Positions 42,198 to 50,249 of a stretch of DNA of 64,000 bases are shown here, one piece after another. How positions within the stretch are numbered: position 1 is the stretch's first letter; the number at the start of each line of letters is the position of its first letter. The position numbers and the translations under genes were made by a program. The notes below the pieces were generated by a model. The model was given only the letters and a program-made list of their open reading frames with translations. It was not told the origin of the DNA and searched no databases. Source of the DNA: Micromonospora haikouensis (GTDB taxonomy: Bacteria > Actinomycetota > Actinomycetes > Mycobacteriales > Micromonosporaceae); NCBI RefSeq assembly GCF_900091595.1, contig NZ_FMCW01000019.1, positions 1 through 64,000 on the forward strand, given 5' to 3'.

Positions 42198-43352
42198 ATG
42201 GCCAACGACGCAGTTGCGGGTAATGCGCTCCGCGTCGCGCCGGCACAGCCGGAAGCGACGGACGATCCGGTCCGCGGCGTACTGGCCGCGTTCACGAAAG
42301 ACCTGGTCAAGGGGGTCGACGACACCCTCGCGGGGTTCCTCGCCGCCGAGGTTTCCACGCTCGCCGAAATCGACTCGGCGATGGGCGAATTCGCCGCGAC
42401 GGCGCGCGACTGCGTGCTGGCCGGCGGCAAGCGGGTGCGCCCCACCTTCGCGTACTGGGGCTGGCGAGGGGTCGCCGGCGGGGACGAGCCGCTGCCGGCG
42501 GTGCTGCCGGCGCTCGCGGCCCTGGAGCTGCTGCACACGTTCGCCCTCGTGCACGACGACGTGATGGACGCCTCCGACACCCGGCGCGGCCGGCCCACGG
42601 CGCACCGGTCCGCCGCCGCCCGGCACGTCGCCGCCGGGCACACCGGCGACCCGGACCGGTTCGGCGAGGCGGTCGCCGTGCTCGTCGGCGACCTCTGCAT
42701 GGTCTGGGCCGACCGGCTGCTCGGGCGCGCCACCGTGCCGCCGGCCCGGCTGCTCGACGTCCGGCGCTGCTACGACCAGATGCGCGTCGAAACGGTCGCC
42801 GGGCAGTACCTCGACGTCCTGGGCGAGAACGACGCGGCCAACTGGTCGCTGGACCGGGCCCTGCGGGTCGCCCGCTACAAGACCGCCAGCTACACCGTCC
42901 AGCGTCCGCTGCTGTTCGGCGCGGCCCTGGCCGGCGCCGACACCGACGGGCCGCTGACCGCCGCGTACACCCGCTACGGCCTGGCCGTCGGCGAGGCGTT
43001 CCAGCTCCGCGACGACCTGCTCGGCGTCTACGGCGACCCGGCGACCACCGGCAAGCCGGCCGGCGACGACCTGCGCACCGGCAAGCCGACCGCCCTGCTG
43101 ATGCTCGCCCGGCAGCTCGCCACCACGAACCAGCGCCGGGCGCTGGAGCGGGCCGGCCGGGTCGCCGTCGCCCGCGAGGTGGCCCGGCTCGCCGAGCTGG
43201 TCGCCGACACCGGCGCGGTCGCCCGGGTCGAACGGATGATCTCCGACCGGGTCGCCGACGCGCTGGCCGCGCTCGACACCGCAGCGATCGACGAGACCGC
43301 GCGCACCGCGCTGACGGGCCTCGCCACCGCCGCCACCGCGCGGCGGGCATGA
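42198..43352 (+). CDS. crtE: Geranylgeranyl diphosphate synthase-type polyprenyl synthetase, 384 aa
   Basis: Both Asp-rich motifs of trans-isoprenyl diphosphate synthases are present: FALVHDDVMDASDTRRGRPT (first motif DDVMD, residues 120-124) and EAFQLRDDLLGVYGDPATTG (second motif, DD...D). GGKRVRPTFAYWGW holds the diphosphate-binding Lys-Arg. It makes the C20 precursor for phytoene. The 65-nt gap to crtB is shared. A short gap with GGGAGGTG leads into crtI, so crtE-crtI-idi-litR looks like one operon. Confidence 0.92.
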   Translation: MANDAVAGNALRVAPAQPEATDDPVRGVLAAFTKDLVKGVDDTLAGFLAAEVSTLAEIDSAMGEFAATARDCVLAGGKRVRPTFAYWGWRGVAGGDEPLPAVLPALAALELLHTFALVHDDVMDASDTRRGRPTAHRSAAARHVAAGHTGDPDRFGEAVAVLVGDLCMVWADRLLGRATVPPARLLDVRRCYDQMRVETVAGQYLDVLGENDAANWSLDRALRVARYKTASYTVQRPLLFGAALAGADTDGPLTAAYTRYGLAVGEAFQLRDDLLGVYGDPATTGKPAGDDLRTGKPTALLMLARQLATTNQRRALERAGRVAVAREVARLAELVADTGAVARVERMISDRVADALAALDTAAIDETARTALTGLATAATARRA

Positions 43353-43380
43353 TGGGCAACTTCGTGAGGGAGGTGGTCGC

Positions 43381-44862
43381 GTGCGCACCGTGACCGGACG
43401 TACGGACCGGGTGGTGGTCGTCGGGGCGGGACTCGGCGGGCTGGCCTGCGCGCTGCACCTGGCCGGCAGCGGGCGGCAGGTGACCGTGCTCGAACGCGAG
43501 GCGGTGCCGGGCGGCCGGGCCGGGCGGCTCGGCGTCGACGGCTACGAGTTCGACACCGGCCCCACCGTGCTCACCATGCCCGACCTGATCGCCGAGGCGC
43601 TCGGTGCGGTCGGCGAGGAGCTGGGCGACTGGGTCGAGCTGATGCCGCTGGACCCGGCGTACCGGGCGTACTACCCGGACGGCTCGACGCTGGACGTCAT
43701 CACCGACACCACCCGGATGGCCGCCGAGATCGCCTCGGTCTGCGGGCCCCGGGAGGCCGACGGCTACCTGCGCTTCGTCGACTACGCCCGCGAGCTGTGG
43801 CGGCTGGAGCGCGCCGACTTCATCGAACGCAACCTGGACGCCCCCACCGACCTGCTCACCGGCAACCTGCTGAAGCTGCTGGCCGGCGGCGCGTTCCGCC
43901 GGCTCCAGACGAAGATCGAGCAGTTCTTCCGCGACCCGCGCACCCAGCGGATCTTCTCCTTCCAGGCCATGTACGCCGGGCTCGCCCCGCACGACGCGCT
44001 GGCCATCTACGCCGTCATCGCGTACCTCGACTCGGTGGCCGGGGTCTACTTCCCGCGCGGCGGCATCCACGCGGTCTCCCGGGGGATGGCCGGCGCGGCC
44101 GAGAAGCACGGCGTGCAGATCCGCTACGGCACCACGGTGGCCCGGGTGGAGACCGCGAACGGCCGGGCGACCGGGGTGGTCACCGCCGACGGCGAGTTCG
44201 TCCGAGCCGACGTGGTGGTGCTCAACCCGGACCTTCCGGTCGCCTACCGCGACCTGCTCCCGCCGACCAGGCGACGCCGGTTGACCTACTCGCCGTCGTG
44301 CGTGGTGCTGCACGTCGGCTCGCGGCAGGGCTATGAGAAAATCGCCCACCACAACATCCACTTCGGACGATCCTGGAAGGGCACGTTCGACGAGGTGATC
44401 CGGCGGGGGGAGCTGATGACCGACCCGTCCCTGCTGGTCACCAACCCCAGTCGCACCGACCCGGCGGTCGCCCCGGCCGGCGGGCACACGTACTACGTGC
44501 TCGCCCCGGTGCCGAACCTCGACCGGGCCCCGTTCGAGTGGCGCGGCGACCTCACCCGCCGGTACACCGACCAGCTCGTCGGGACGCTGGAAGAGCGCGG
44601 GTACGTCGGTTTCGGCGCCGGCATCGAGGTGCTGCGCGCGGTCACCCCGGCCGAGTGGGCCGAGCAGGGCATGGCCGCCGGCACCCCGTTCGCGTCCGCG
44701 CACAGCCTCTTCCAGACCGGCCCGTTCCGCCCGTCGAACCTGCACCGCACGCTCGACAACGTGGTGTTCGTCGGCTCCGGCACCCAGCCCGGCGTCGGCG
44801 TGCCCATGGTCCTGATCTCCGGCAAGCTGGCCGCCGCCCGCGTGACGGGCGACGGCCAGTGA
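43381..44862 (+). CDS. crtI: Phytoene desaturase, 493 aa
   Basis: The FAD-binding loop VVVVGAGLGGLACALHLAGS lies at the N-terminus, followed by GGRAGRLGVDGYEFDTGPTV, the CrtI-family signature. The C-terminal bacterial-type phytoene dehydrogenase motif appears as NVVFVGSGTQPGVGVPMVLI. The enzyme introduces double bases into phytoene to give lycopene or a related polyene; the number of steps cannot be told. GTG 43381 is preceded by GGGAGGTG. It lies between crtE and idi. Confidence 0.95.
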   Translation: MRTVTGRTDRVVVVGAGLGGLACALHLAGSGRQVTVLEREAVPGGRAGRLGVDGYEFDTGPTVLTMPDLIAEALGAVGEELGDWVELMPLDPAYRAYYPDGSTLDVITDTTRMAAEIASVCGPREADGYLRFVDYARELWRLERADFIERNLDAPTDLLTGNLLKLLAGGAFRRLQTKIEQFFRDPRTQRIFSFQAMYAGLAPHDALAIYAVIAYLDSVAGVYFPRGGIHAVSRGMAGAAEKHGVQIRYGTTVARVETANGRATGVVTADGEFVRADVVVLNPDLPVAYRDLLPPTRRRRLTYSPSCVVLHVGSRQGYEKIAHHNIHFGRSWKGTFDEVIRRGELMTDPSLLVTNPSRTDPAVAPAGGHTYYVLAPVPNLDRAPFEWRGDLTRRYTDQLVGTLEERGYVGFGAGIEVLRAVTPAEWAEQGMAAGTPFASAHSLFQTGPFRPSNLHRTLDNVVFVGSGTQPGVGVPMVLISGKLAAARVTGDGQ

Positions 44863-44887
44863 GCGCCCGAGTAGTGGGAGGTGTGCG

Positions 44888-45514
44888 GTGAGCGTGCGCG
44901 AGGAACACCTGGTCGAGCTGGTCGACGACGACGGCCGGGCGCAGGGCGAGGCGACGGTGTCCGCCGCCCACCAGCCGCCCGGCCGGCTGCACCGGGCCTT
45001 CTCCGTGCTGCTCGTCGCCCCGGACGGCCGGGTGCTGCTGCAGCGCCGGGCCGCCGTGAAGACCCGGTTCCCGCTGCGCTGGGCCAACTCCTGCTGCGGC
45101 CATCCCGCGCCGGGCGAGTCGCTGGTGACCGCCGCGAACCGCCGGCTGGGCGAGGAGCTGGGCGTCGGGCCCGTCGAGCTGACCGAGGCCGGCGTGTACG
45201 TCTACTACGCCGAGGACCCGTCCACCGGTCGGGTCGAGTTCGAGTACGACCACGTGCTGCGCGCCGACGTCCCGGCCGACCTGCCCGTGTCGCCGGACCC
45301 GGCCGAGGTGGCCGAGCTGCGCTGGGTCGACCCGGCGACGCTGGAGGCCGACCTCGACGTCGACCCCCGGGCGTACGCCCCCTGGCTGGGTGGGGTGGTG
45401 AACCGCCTGCTACGCCCGTCCCGGCCGGCGGGCACCGCCGGCCCCGACGCGACCCCGGCCGGTCCCTGCGCAGACGAGGTGAACGAGGCGGCGGAGCGGT
45501 CGGGTGGGCGATGA
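44888..45514 (+). CDS. idi: Isopentenyl-diphosphate delta-isomerase, type 1, 208 aa
   Basis: The Nudix-related IDI-1 fold is clear. RFPLRWANSCCGHPAPGES holds the catalytic Cys and metal His, AANRRLGEELGV the Nudix helix with Glu residues, and VEFEYDHVLRADV the second metal/active-site strand. It interconverts IPP and DMAPP, feeding crtE. The gene starts 25 nt after crtI and overlaps litR by 11 bases at its end. The C-terminal 30 residues are a variable tail. Confidence 0.93.
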   Translation: MSVREEHLVELVDDDGRAQGEATVSAAHQPPGRLHRAFSVLLVAPDGRVLLQRRAAVKTRFPLRWANSCCGHPAPGESLVTAANRRLGEELGVGPVELTEAGVYVYYAEDPSTGRVEFEYDHVLRADVPADLPVSPDPAEVAELRWVDPATLEADLDVDPRAYAPWLGGVVNRLLRPSRPAGTAGPDATPAGPCADEVNEAAERSGGR

Positions 45515-46463
45515 GGCGTTGAGCGCGGGGGCCGTGGCGCGCCGCCTGGGCGTCGCGGTCACCACGCTGCGCACCTGGCACCAGCGGTACGGCCTGGGCC
45601 CCAGCCAGCACCTGCCGGGCCACCACCGGCGCTACACGCCGGCCGATCTCGCGCGCTTGGAGATCATGCGCAAGCTCACCGCCGAAGGGGTCACCCCGGC
45701 CGAGGCGGCCCGCTGGGCCCGCCAGGTGCCCGCCCCGGGGCCGGGCGGCGAGCCGTCCGCCGTCGTCGCCAACCGGATCCGGCCGGGCGGCGGGCGCGAC
45801 GGCGGCGGGCAGACCATCCCGGTCGGTCGGGCCGGCCCGGCGGCCCGAGGGCTGGCCCGCGCCGCCATGCGGCTGGACTCGGTGGCGATCGGGGAGACGA
45901 TCGCGCACGCCCTGGCCACCGACGGAGTCGTCGGCACCTGGGAGGGGCTGCTGCGCCCGGTGCTCGTCGGCATCGGCGAGCGGCACACCGCCACGGGCGG
46001 CCTCATCGAGGTGGAGCACCTGGTGTCGCGGTGCGTCTCGGAGGCGTTCGCGGCCGTCGCCCGCGCCTCCTCGGCCCCCGGCCCGGCCCGCATCCTGCTC
46101 TCCTGCGCCGACGAGGAGCAGCACACCCTGCCGCTGGAGGCGCTCGCCGCCGCGCTGGCCGAGGCCGGCGTCGCGTACCGGATGCTCGGTGCCCGGGTGC
46201 CGGCGGCGGCCCTGGTCGAGGCGGTCAACCGCACCGGCCCGGCGGCCGTGGTGGTCTGGTCGCACATCCGGGCCACCGCCGATCCGGCCCAGCTCACCGC
46301 ACTGCTGGCCAGCCCGCGCCGGCCGCTGCTGGTGCTGGCCGCCGGCCCCGGCTGGCGGGCCGACTCGCTGCCGGCCGGGGTGGTCCGGCCGGTCGACCTG
46401 GCCGAGGCGGTCTCGCTCGCCCTGGCCGTGCGGGACTCCCTGGACCAGTCGACGGGGGACTGA
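45504..46463 (+). CDS. litR: MerR-type B12-binding light regulator, LitR/CarH family, 319 aa
   Basis: The MerR-type DNA-binding domain (about 6-75) has AGAVARRLGVAVTTLRTWHQ and HHRRYTPADLARLEIMRKLT. The middle domain carries the Glu-His pair of AdoCbl photoreceptors in TATGGLIEVEHLVSRC (Glu171-His172). The expected lower axial ligand His appears in DEEQHTLPLEALAAAL (His207). The Trp that stacks on the adenosyl group in characterised CarH seems to be His161 here. It probably represses crt and phr genes in the dark and releases DNA when light breaks the B12 cofactor. It sits at the end of the crt operon, so it may control its own level. Confidence 0.88.
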   Translation: MGDEALSAGAVARRLGVAVTTLRTWHQRYGLGPSQHLPGHHRRYTPADLARLEIMRKLTAEGVTPAEAARWARQVPAPGPGGEPSAVVANRIRPGGGRDGGGQTIPVGRAGPAARGLARAAMRLDSVAIGETIAHALATDGVVGTWEGLLRPVLVGIGERHTATGGLIEVEHLVSRCVSEAFAAVARASSAPGPARILLSCADEEQHTLPLEALAAALAEAGVAYRMLGARVPAAALVEAVNRTGPAAVVVWSHIRATADPAQLTALLASPRRPLLVLAAGPGWRADSLPAGVVRPVDLAEAVSLALAVRDSLDQSTGD

Positions 46464-46535
46464 CCGCCCTGCCGCCGTTCACGTTTCGTCCACTACGGTC
46501 GAGTGGCCCACGGCCCCCGACCCCTCGGAGCGACG

Positions 46536-47333
46536 ATGAGCGCACGGAGAGTACTCTCTTTCGGCCTCTGCCTTGCATTGTTCCTCGCCGGCTGCGGCGA
46601 GCGGACGACCGACCGGCGTCCGGGAGCCGCCGCCTCCCCGTCGACACCGACCGCACCCCCGGCGGAGCCGACGCCCAAGCCGACCGTCGCCCCCAAGCCG
46701 ACCCGCACCACCCCACCCCCGCTGCGCCCGCGCCCCACCAAGCTCCCGACGGGGCTGCGCCGGACCACGGGCGGCAAGGCGGTGGCGTTGACCTTCGACG
46801 ACGGGCCCGACCCGGCCTGGACGCCGAAGATCCTCGACCAGCTCAAGGCAGCCGGGGCGAAGGCCACCTTCTGCGTGGTCGGCACGCAGGTGCGCAAGCA
46901 CCCGCAGCTGGTCGCCCGGATCTCCCGCGAGGGGCACCAGCTCTGCAACCACAGCTGGCGGCACGACATCGACCTCGGCCGGCGGCCGGTCGCCGAGATC
47001 CGCGCCGACCTGACGCGCACCAACCGCGCCATCCGGGCGGCCGCGCCCGACGCCAAGGTGACCCTCTACCGGCAGCCGGGCGGGCGGTGGACCCCGGAGG
47101 TGGTGACGGTGGCGAAGCAGCTCGGCATGCGATCGCTGCACTGGGCCGTCGACCCGCAGGACTGGGCGAAGCCCACCGCACCGACGATCAGGAAGCGGGT
47201 CATGGGCGCGACGAAGCCGGGCTCGATCGTGCTGATGCACGACGGGGGCGGCAACCGGGCCGCTACGGTCGCCGCCTGCGCCCACCTCATCGGCGACCTG
47301 AAGCGGCGCTACGGGCTCACCCGCATCGGCTAG
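46536..47333 (+). CDS. Polysaccharide deacetylase lipoprotein (NodB domain), 265 aa
   Basis: A signal peptide with lipobox LFLAGC (Cys20) is followed by a Pro/Thr linker and a NodB domain. VALTFDDGPDPAWTPKILDQ gives motif 1 (metal Asp), LCNHSWRHDIDLGRRP motif 2 (HSxxH) and LYRQPGGRWTPEV motif 3. The C-terminal GSIVLMHDGGGNRA gives motif 5. Such enzymes remove acetyl groups from peptidoglycan or chitin-like sugars. ATG 46536 follows GGAGCGACG. The gene lies between litR and a tRNA cluster. Confidence 0.9.
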   Translation: MSARRVLSFGLCLALFLAGCGERTTDRRPGAAASPSTPTAPPAEPTPKPTVAPKPTRTTPPPLRPRPTKLPTGLRRTTGGKAVALTFDDGPDPAWTPKILDQLKAAGAKATFCVVGTQVRKHPQLVARISREGHQLCNHSWRHDIDLGRRPVAEIRADLTRTNRAIRAAAPDAKVTLYRQPGGRWTPEVVTVAKQLGMRSLHWAVDPQDWAKPTAPTIRKRVMGATKPGSIVLMHDGGGNRAATVAACAHLIGDLKRRYGLTRIG

Positions 47334-47385
47334 ACCGCCCGTGACCTGCAGGTTTGTGGCTGGATGTGCCGCCAGCCATACCGAT

Positions 47386-47415
47386 TTGTTTCGTGGGCCG
47401 ACCGTCACGTATGCT
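47386..47415 (+). promoter_or_regulatory. Promoter of the tRNA cluster
   Basis: TTGTTT (47386-47391) and TATGCT (47410-47415) are separated by 18 bp. They lie about 72 nt before the first tRNA gene. No protein gene begins in between, so this is probably the tRNA operon promoter. Confidence 0.55.
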
Positions 47416-47487
47416 TTCGAAGCCTCCGGCGGGGCCGGATGGGAGCAAGTCCGCTAGAAGTTGCGAGTGTGCAATGATGGCGGGGCC

Positions 47488-47560
47488 GCCCTCATCGTCT
47501 AGCGGCCCAGGACGCCGCCCTTTCAAGGCGGTAGCACGGGTTCGAATCCCGTTGGGGGCA
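47488..47560 (+). tRNA. tRNA-Glu (anticodon TTC)
   Basis: The cloverleaf is complete at 73 nt. Acceptor arm GCCCTCA pairs with TGGGGGC, anticodon stem CCGCC/GGCGG encloses loop CTTTCAA with anticodon TTC at 47522-47524, and the T arm has GGGTTCGAATCCC. No CCA is encoded. Confidence 0.96.
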
Positions 47561-47600
47561 CGACCGGCGCAAGCCGGAGCAACACCGGTAACACCAGCCA

Positions 47601-47674
47601 GGTCCTGTGGAGCAGTTGGAGTGCTCGCCGCCCTGTCAAGGCGGAGGTCGCGGGTTCAAGTCCCGTCAGGACCG
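47601..47674 (+). tRNA. tRNA-Asp (anticodon GTC)
   Basis: Acceptor GGTCCTG pairs with CAGGACC, anticodon loop CTGTCAA carries GTC at 47635-47637, and the T arm is CGGGTTCAAGTCCCG. The discriminator is G, as usual for Asp. No CCA is encoded. Confidence 0.95.
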
Positions 47675-47683
47675 CAAGCGCTG

Positions 47684-47708
47684 ACGCCGCGCGTAGGATG
47701 CGCGGCGT
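47684..47708 (+). terminator. Hairpin after tRNA-Asp
   Basis: ACGCCGCGC (47684-47692) pairs with GCGCGGCGT (47700-47708) over a 7-nt loop, followed by TCTG. It separates the Glu-Asp pair from tRNA-Phe. Confidence 0.65.
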
Positions 47709-47777
47709 TCTGCGTATCGGAGCAGGTGCCCTGCCGGCGGCGATCCCGCCACTTGGGTACGATGAGCCGAGCAGCAC

Positions 47778-47851
47778 GGCCAGGTAGCTCAGTTGGTACG
47801 AGCGTCCGACTGAAAATCGGAAGGTCGGCGGTTCGACCCCGCCCCTGGCCA
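47778..47851 (+). tRNA. tRNA-Phe (anticodon GAA)
   Basis: Acceptor GGCCAGG pairs with CCTGGCC, anticodon stem TCCGA/TCGGA encloses CTGAAAA with GAA at 47812-47814, and the T arm is GGCGGTTCGACCCCGCC. No CCA is encoded. tRNA genes are frequent integration sites for actinobacterial elements; the island-like genes from 48194 follow this one. Confidence 0.95.
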
Positions 47852-47877
47852 CATAGCCTTTCGCCGGGCTACAGAGG

Positions 47878-47905
47878 TCCCCACCAGCGGAAACGCAGGT
47901 GGGGA
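47878..47905 (+). terminator. Terminator after tRNA-Phe
   Basis: TCCCCACC and GGTGGGGA pair over 8 bp; the inner GCG/CGC stem has a GAAA tetraloop, and one A-A mismatch separates the stems. It is followed by TCTTGCTT, giving a classic terminator. Confidence 0.8.
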
Positions 47906-48006
47906 TCTTGCTTATGCGGCCCCGGGTCGGAGCGCTCGACGCTGTCCGTGGTTGACCGCTGGGCACCCATGATCACCGCCGCTAGTCGCACGTCGGTTGC
48001 ACGCCA

Positions 48007-48094
48007 AGTTCACCCCCGCAGCGCGGGGAACAGTCGATCGGCACGGGGTATCGAGGTCTCTTCTCGGGATCACCCCCGCATACGCGGGGAACAG
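48007..48094. CRISPR. Two-repeat CRISPR relic, type I-E-like, one 33-nt spacer
   Basis: Repeat 2 (48067-48094) is 28 nt, GGATCACCCCCGCATACG followed by CGGGGAACAG, the usual actinobacterial I-E repeat form with a CCCCGC/GCGGGG stem. Repeat 1 (48007-48033) is a 27-nt degenerate copy beginning AGTTCACCCCCGCAG. The intervening spacer, 48034-48066, is 33 nt, typical of type I-E. No further repeat follows and no cas gene is in the window. The rest of 47906-48193 holds nothing else I can name. Confidence 0.8.
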
Positions 48095-48193
48095 CCGATG
48101 TGCTGGCTGCTGCGATAGAAGGGGTCCGCCGAAATTACCAACACGGCGGCCCCAGGGGATCTGGCAACGAGCAGCGCCCAGCAGACCCGAGGA

Positions 48194-48652
48194 TCAGCCC
48201 CCCGTAGCCGCGCTCCCCGCAAGCCGAACGGATCCCGCCTCGGGATGACTGGCCACCCCGGTCACCTTCCACGCCACCGACACCGCCCGGCTCTGCCGCC
48301 GCTCGCCGCAGCCCCACACCTGCCGCTCACGCGCGCTGAGCGCCCTCACCTCCGGAGCAGCCGAACCGACCGTGCCGCCGTTCATGTCGAGCAACTCGCT
48401 GTAGCGCAGATTCACGTTGCGAGCCGCGACCGCACGTGCCCGCACCTCGTCCACGCCGAGACGAGCTACGCCCTGAATCGCGTAGCCGATCTCCTGGTCG
48501 CGAGTCAGCGCCACCCGTCGCGTGGGCATGTCCGACACCGCCAGCGCCACTGCCACCTCCTGCGCACCCAACACCGACGTGACCAGCACCCGGAGGTGCT
48601 CCACATCCTCGCCGCCGGGAACCTGGGGTGCCGAGATAGGATCGACCTGCAT
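48194..48652 (-). CDS. Hypothetical protein of a GntR-controlled island, 152 aa
   Basis: I do not recognise the family. The protein begins MQVDPISAPQVPGGEDVEHL and has a mixed helix/strand middle (VAVALAVSDMPTRRVALTRD). ATG 48652 has AAAGGAGT at good spacing; the open frame further upstream is unlikely to be translated. It is divergent from the GntR gene at 48841. The shared region contains two TGTCTAG-type sites and a leader hairpin, so GntR control is likely. Confidence 0.6.
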   Translation of the reverse strand: MQVDPISAPQVPGGEDVEHLRVLVTSVLGAQEVAVALAVSDMPTRRVALTRDQEIGYAIQGVARLGVDEVRARAVAARNVNLRYSELLDMNGGTVGSAAPEVRALSARERQVWGCGERRQSRAVSVAWKVTGVASHPEAGSVRLAGSAATGG

Positions 48653-48689
48653 CTTCGTACTCCTTTGCGTGGAGGGGACGTTGCTGCAC

Positions 48690-48723
48690 GGGCCTCGGCG
48701 GGGTTGCACCCCCACCGAGGCCC
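48690..48723. other. Hairpin in the leader of the divergent island gene
   Basis: GGGCCTCGG (48690-48698) pairs with CCGAGGCCC (48715-48723), with further pairing inside. For the minus-strand gene at 48652 it lies in the leader, between promoter and ribosome site, where it could attenuate transcription. On the plus strand it is followed by TTCTGTT. Confidence 0.5.
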
Positions 48724-48750
48724 TTCTGTTCATGCCCAGCCCGTCTGTAC

Positions 48751-48819
48751 TGACTAGACAATGAGACTCTTGCTCCTCCTCGCACCCCTGTCAAGCTCTT
48801 CGCATAGACTGTCTAGACC
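48751..48819. promoter_or_regulatory. Paired GntR-type operator sites
   Basis: CTGTCTAGACC (48809-48819) and TGACTAGACAA (48751-48761) share TGTCTAG when the second is read on the minus strand. They sit about 58 bp apart between the divergent genes at 48652 and 48841. GntR-family regulators bind such short palindromes, often repressing their own gene. The downstream site overlaps a possible -10 (TAGACT). Confidence 0.55.
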
Positions 48820-48840
48820 ATGCTGCGGAGGGAGCGGACT

Positions 48841-49626
48841 GTGAGCGTCAAGCGCGCGGGACAGATGCCGGTCTGGCAGCAGATTGCAGAGGATCTACGG
48901 CAGGCGATCAGCGACGGCACGATGCCACCGGGTGCCCAACTGCCAACCGAGGCGGAACTGACCGCACGGTTCCAGGTTGCCCGCAACACTGCCCGCCAGG
49001 CGCTCGCATCGCTGGTGAGCGAGGGACTGATCGTTGCGGCCAGACCTCGTGGTTACTTCGTGAGAGACCGCAAGCCGATCAACTACCGGCCACAGCAAGA
49101 GTTCATGCCGCAGCCCCGGTACATCGAGACAGACAGGTTCATCGCCCAGCACTCGGCCGAAGGACGAGAAGCACGGCAGACGATTGAGATATCGATAGTC
49201 GACCCTCCTGAGATCGTCAAGGAGCGGCTCCACCTCCAGGATGGGGAGCTGACCGTCGTCCGCAAGCGGGTGCGCTACCTGGACGGCGAGCCGTTCAACA
49301 CCAACGACAGCTACTTTCCGCTCAGCCTCGCGCAGGGAACGGATATCATGCGGCCGGACGACATCGCGCGAGGGGCCAACAGGGTCCTTTCGGAGCGCGG
49401 CTACTGCCAGATTCACGCGCTGGACGAGTTCTACATCAGGATGCCTACGCCGGAGGAGGCGAGGCGACTTGCGCTGATGCCCGGCACGCCAGTCGCGTAC
49501 CACGTTGTCACTGGCTACACGAGTGATGGAACAGCCGTCCGCGTGGTGCTCAACGTACTGCCGGGGGACCGCCACGTCATCGCATTCGAACGCACTCGAC
49601 CGGCGGAAGAGCTAGTCGAGTCATGA
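48841..49626 (+). CDS. GntR-family regulator with UTRA domain, 261 aa
   Basis: The N-terminal winged helix has QQIAEDLRQAISDGTMPPGA followed by LPTEAELTARFQVARNTARQ. The C-terminal part (about 95-255) resembles the UTRA ligand-binding domain: VVRKRVRYLDGEPFNTNDSY and LALMPGTPVAYHVVTGYTSD. GTG 48841 follows GGAGGGAG; an ATG at 48820 would add seven residues. The base composition here is lower in GC than the flanks. The gene overlaps the GNAT gene by four bases. Related proteins are frequent in actinobacterial integrative elements. Confidence 0.88.
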   Translation: MSVKRAGQMPVWQQIAEDLRQAISDGTMPPGAQLPTEAELTARFQVARNTARQALASLVSEGLIVAARPRGYFVRDRKPINYRPQQEFMPQPRYIETDRFIAQHSAEGREARQTIEISIVDPPEIVKERLHLQDGELTVVRKRVRYLDGEPFNTNDSYFPLSLAQGTDIMRPDDIARGANRVLSERGYCQIHALDEFYIRMPTPEEARRLALMPGTPVAYHVVTGYTSDGTAVRVVLNVLPGDRHVIAFERTRPAEELVES

Positions 49627-50249
49627 TCGAGTTGAGCATCAGGGTTGCGACAGAGGCGGACCTTGCTGTCCTTGTTCGCCTGCAATCCGATACCGTTCGA
49701 TGGCTTGCAGCTCAGGGACTCGACCAATGGCAGCCCACCGGGCGGAGTGAGAGACAGACGCCCGAGCGGATGCAGCAGCGGATTGAAGACGCGGTCGGCC
49801 GGGGAGAGTGCTACGTCGCTGTTGACGGCTTTCGCATCGCAGCGATGGCAATAGTCGACGAGTTGGCAGACCCCGAATTCTGGCACGAGGAAGACGAGCC
49901 ACGCGACGCACTGTATGTCCACAGAGTGATCGTGGATCGTGGCTACGCTGGCAGCGGTCTCGGCGAGGCACTGGTTGACTTCGCCTCGAAACTAGCGGCT
50001 GACCGAGGAAAGAGTTGGCTTCGCTTGGACGCCTGGCGAACGAATCTGGCGCTCCATGGGTACTACCGCCGACAGGGTTTTGATCATGTCCGTACCGTCT
50101 CACTCCCTCACCGGGGGTCAGGGGTGCTCTTCCAGCGCCGAGCAGGGGAGGCGTCCCGGGGAACGGTTCGGTTTGAACGGATGGAGCGTATGGGCCCGGA
50201 GGGGGAAGAGTTGAGGCAGGGCGGTTCGCTGGACGGGGAGGGCCGATGA
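49623..50249 (+). CDS. GNAT-family acetyltransferase, 208 aa
   Basis: The acetyl-CoA-binding motif A is visible in LYVHRVIVDRGYAGSGLGEA, with the Q/RxxGxG/A pattern as RGYAGSG. Motif B follows as LRLDAWRTNLALHGYYRRQG. The N-terminal half starts IRVATEADLAVLVRLQSDTV. Length is at the upper end because of a polar C-terminal tail. It overlaps the GntR stop (ATGA) and the next ATG. Its substrate is unknown. Confidence 0.88.
   Translation: MIELSIRVATEADLAVLVRLQSDTVRWLAAQGLDQWQPTGRSERQTPERMQQRIEDAVGRGECYVAVDGFRIAAMAIVDELADPEFWHEEDEPRDALYVHRVIVDRGYAGSGLGEALVDFASKLAADRGKSWLRLDAWRTNLALHGYYRRQGFDHVRTVSLPHRGSGVLFQRRAGEASRGTVRFERMERMGPEGEELRQGGSLDGEGR

Noticed and set aside
48095..48193. Possible third CRISPR repeat downstream of the second
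   Set aside because: No sequence resembling the 28-nt repeat occurs at the expected distance, and no cas gene was seen in the window.
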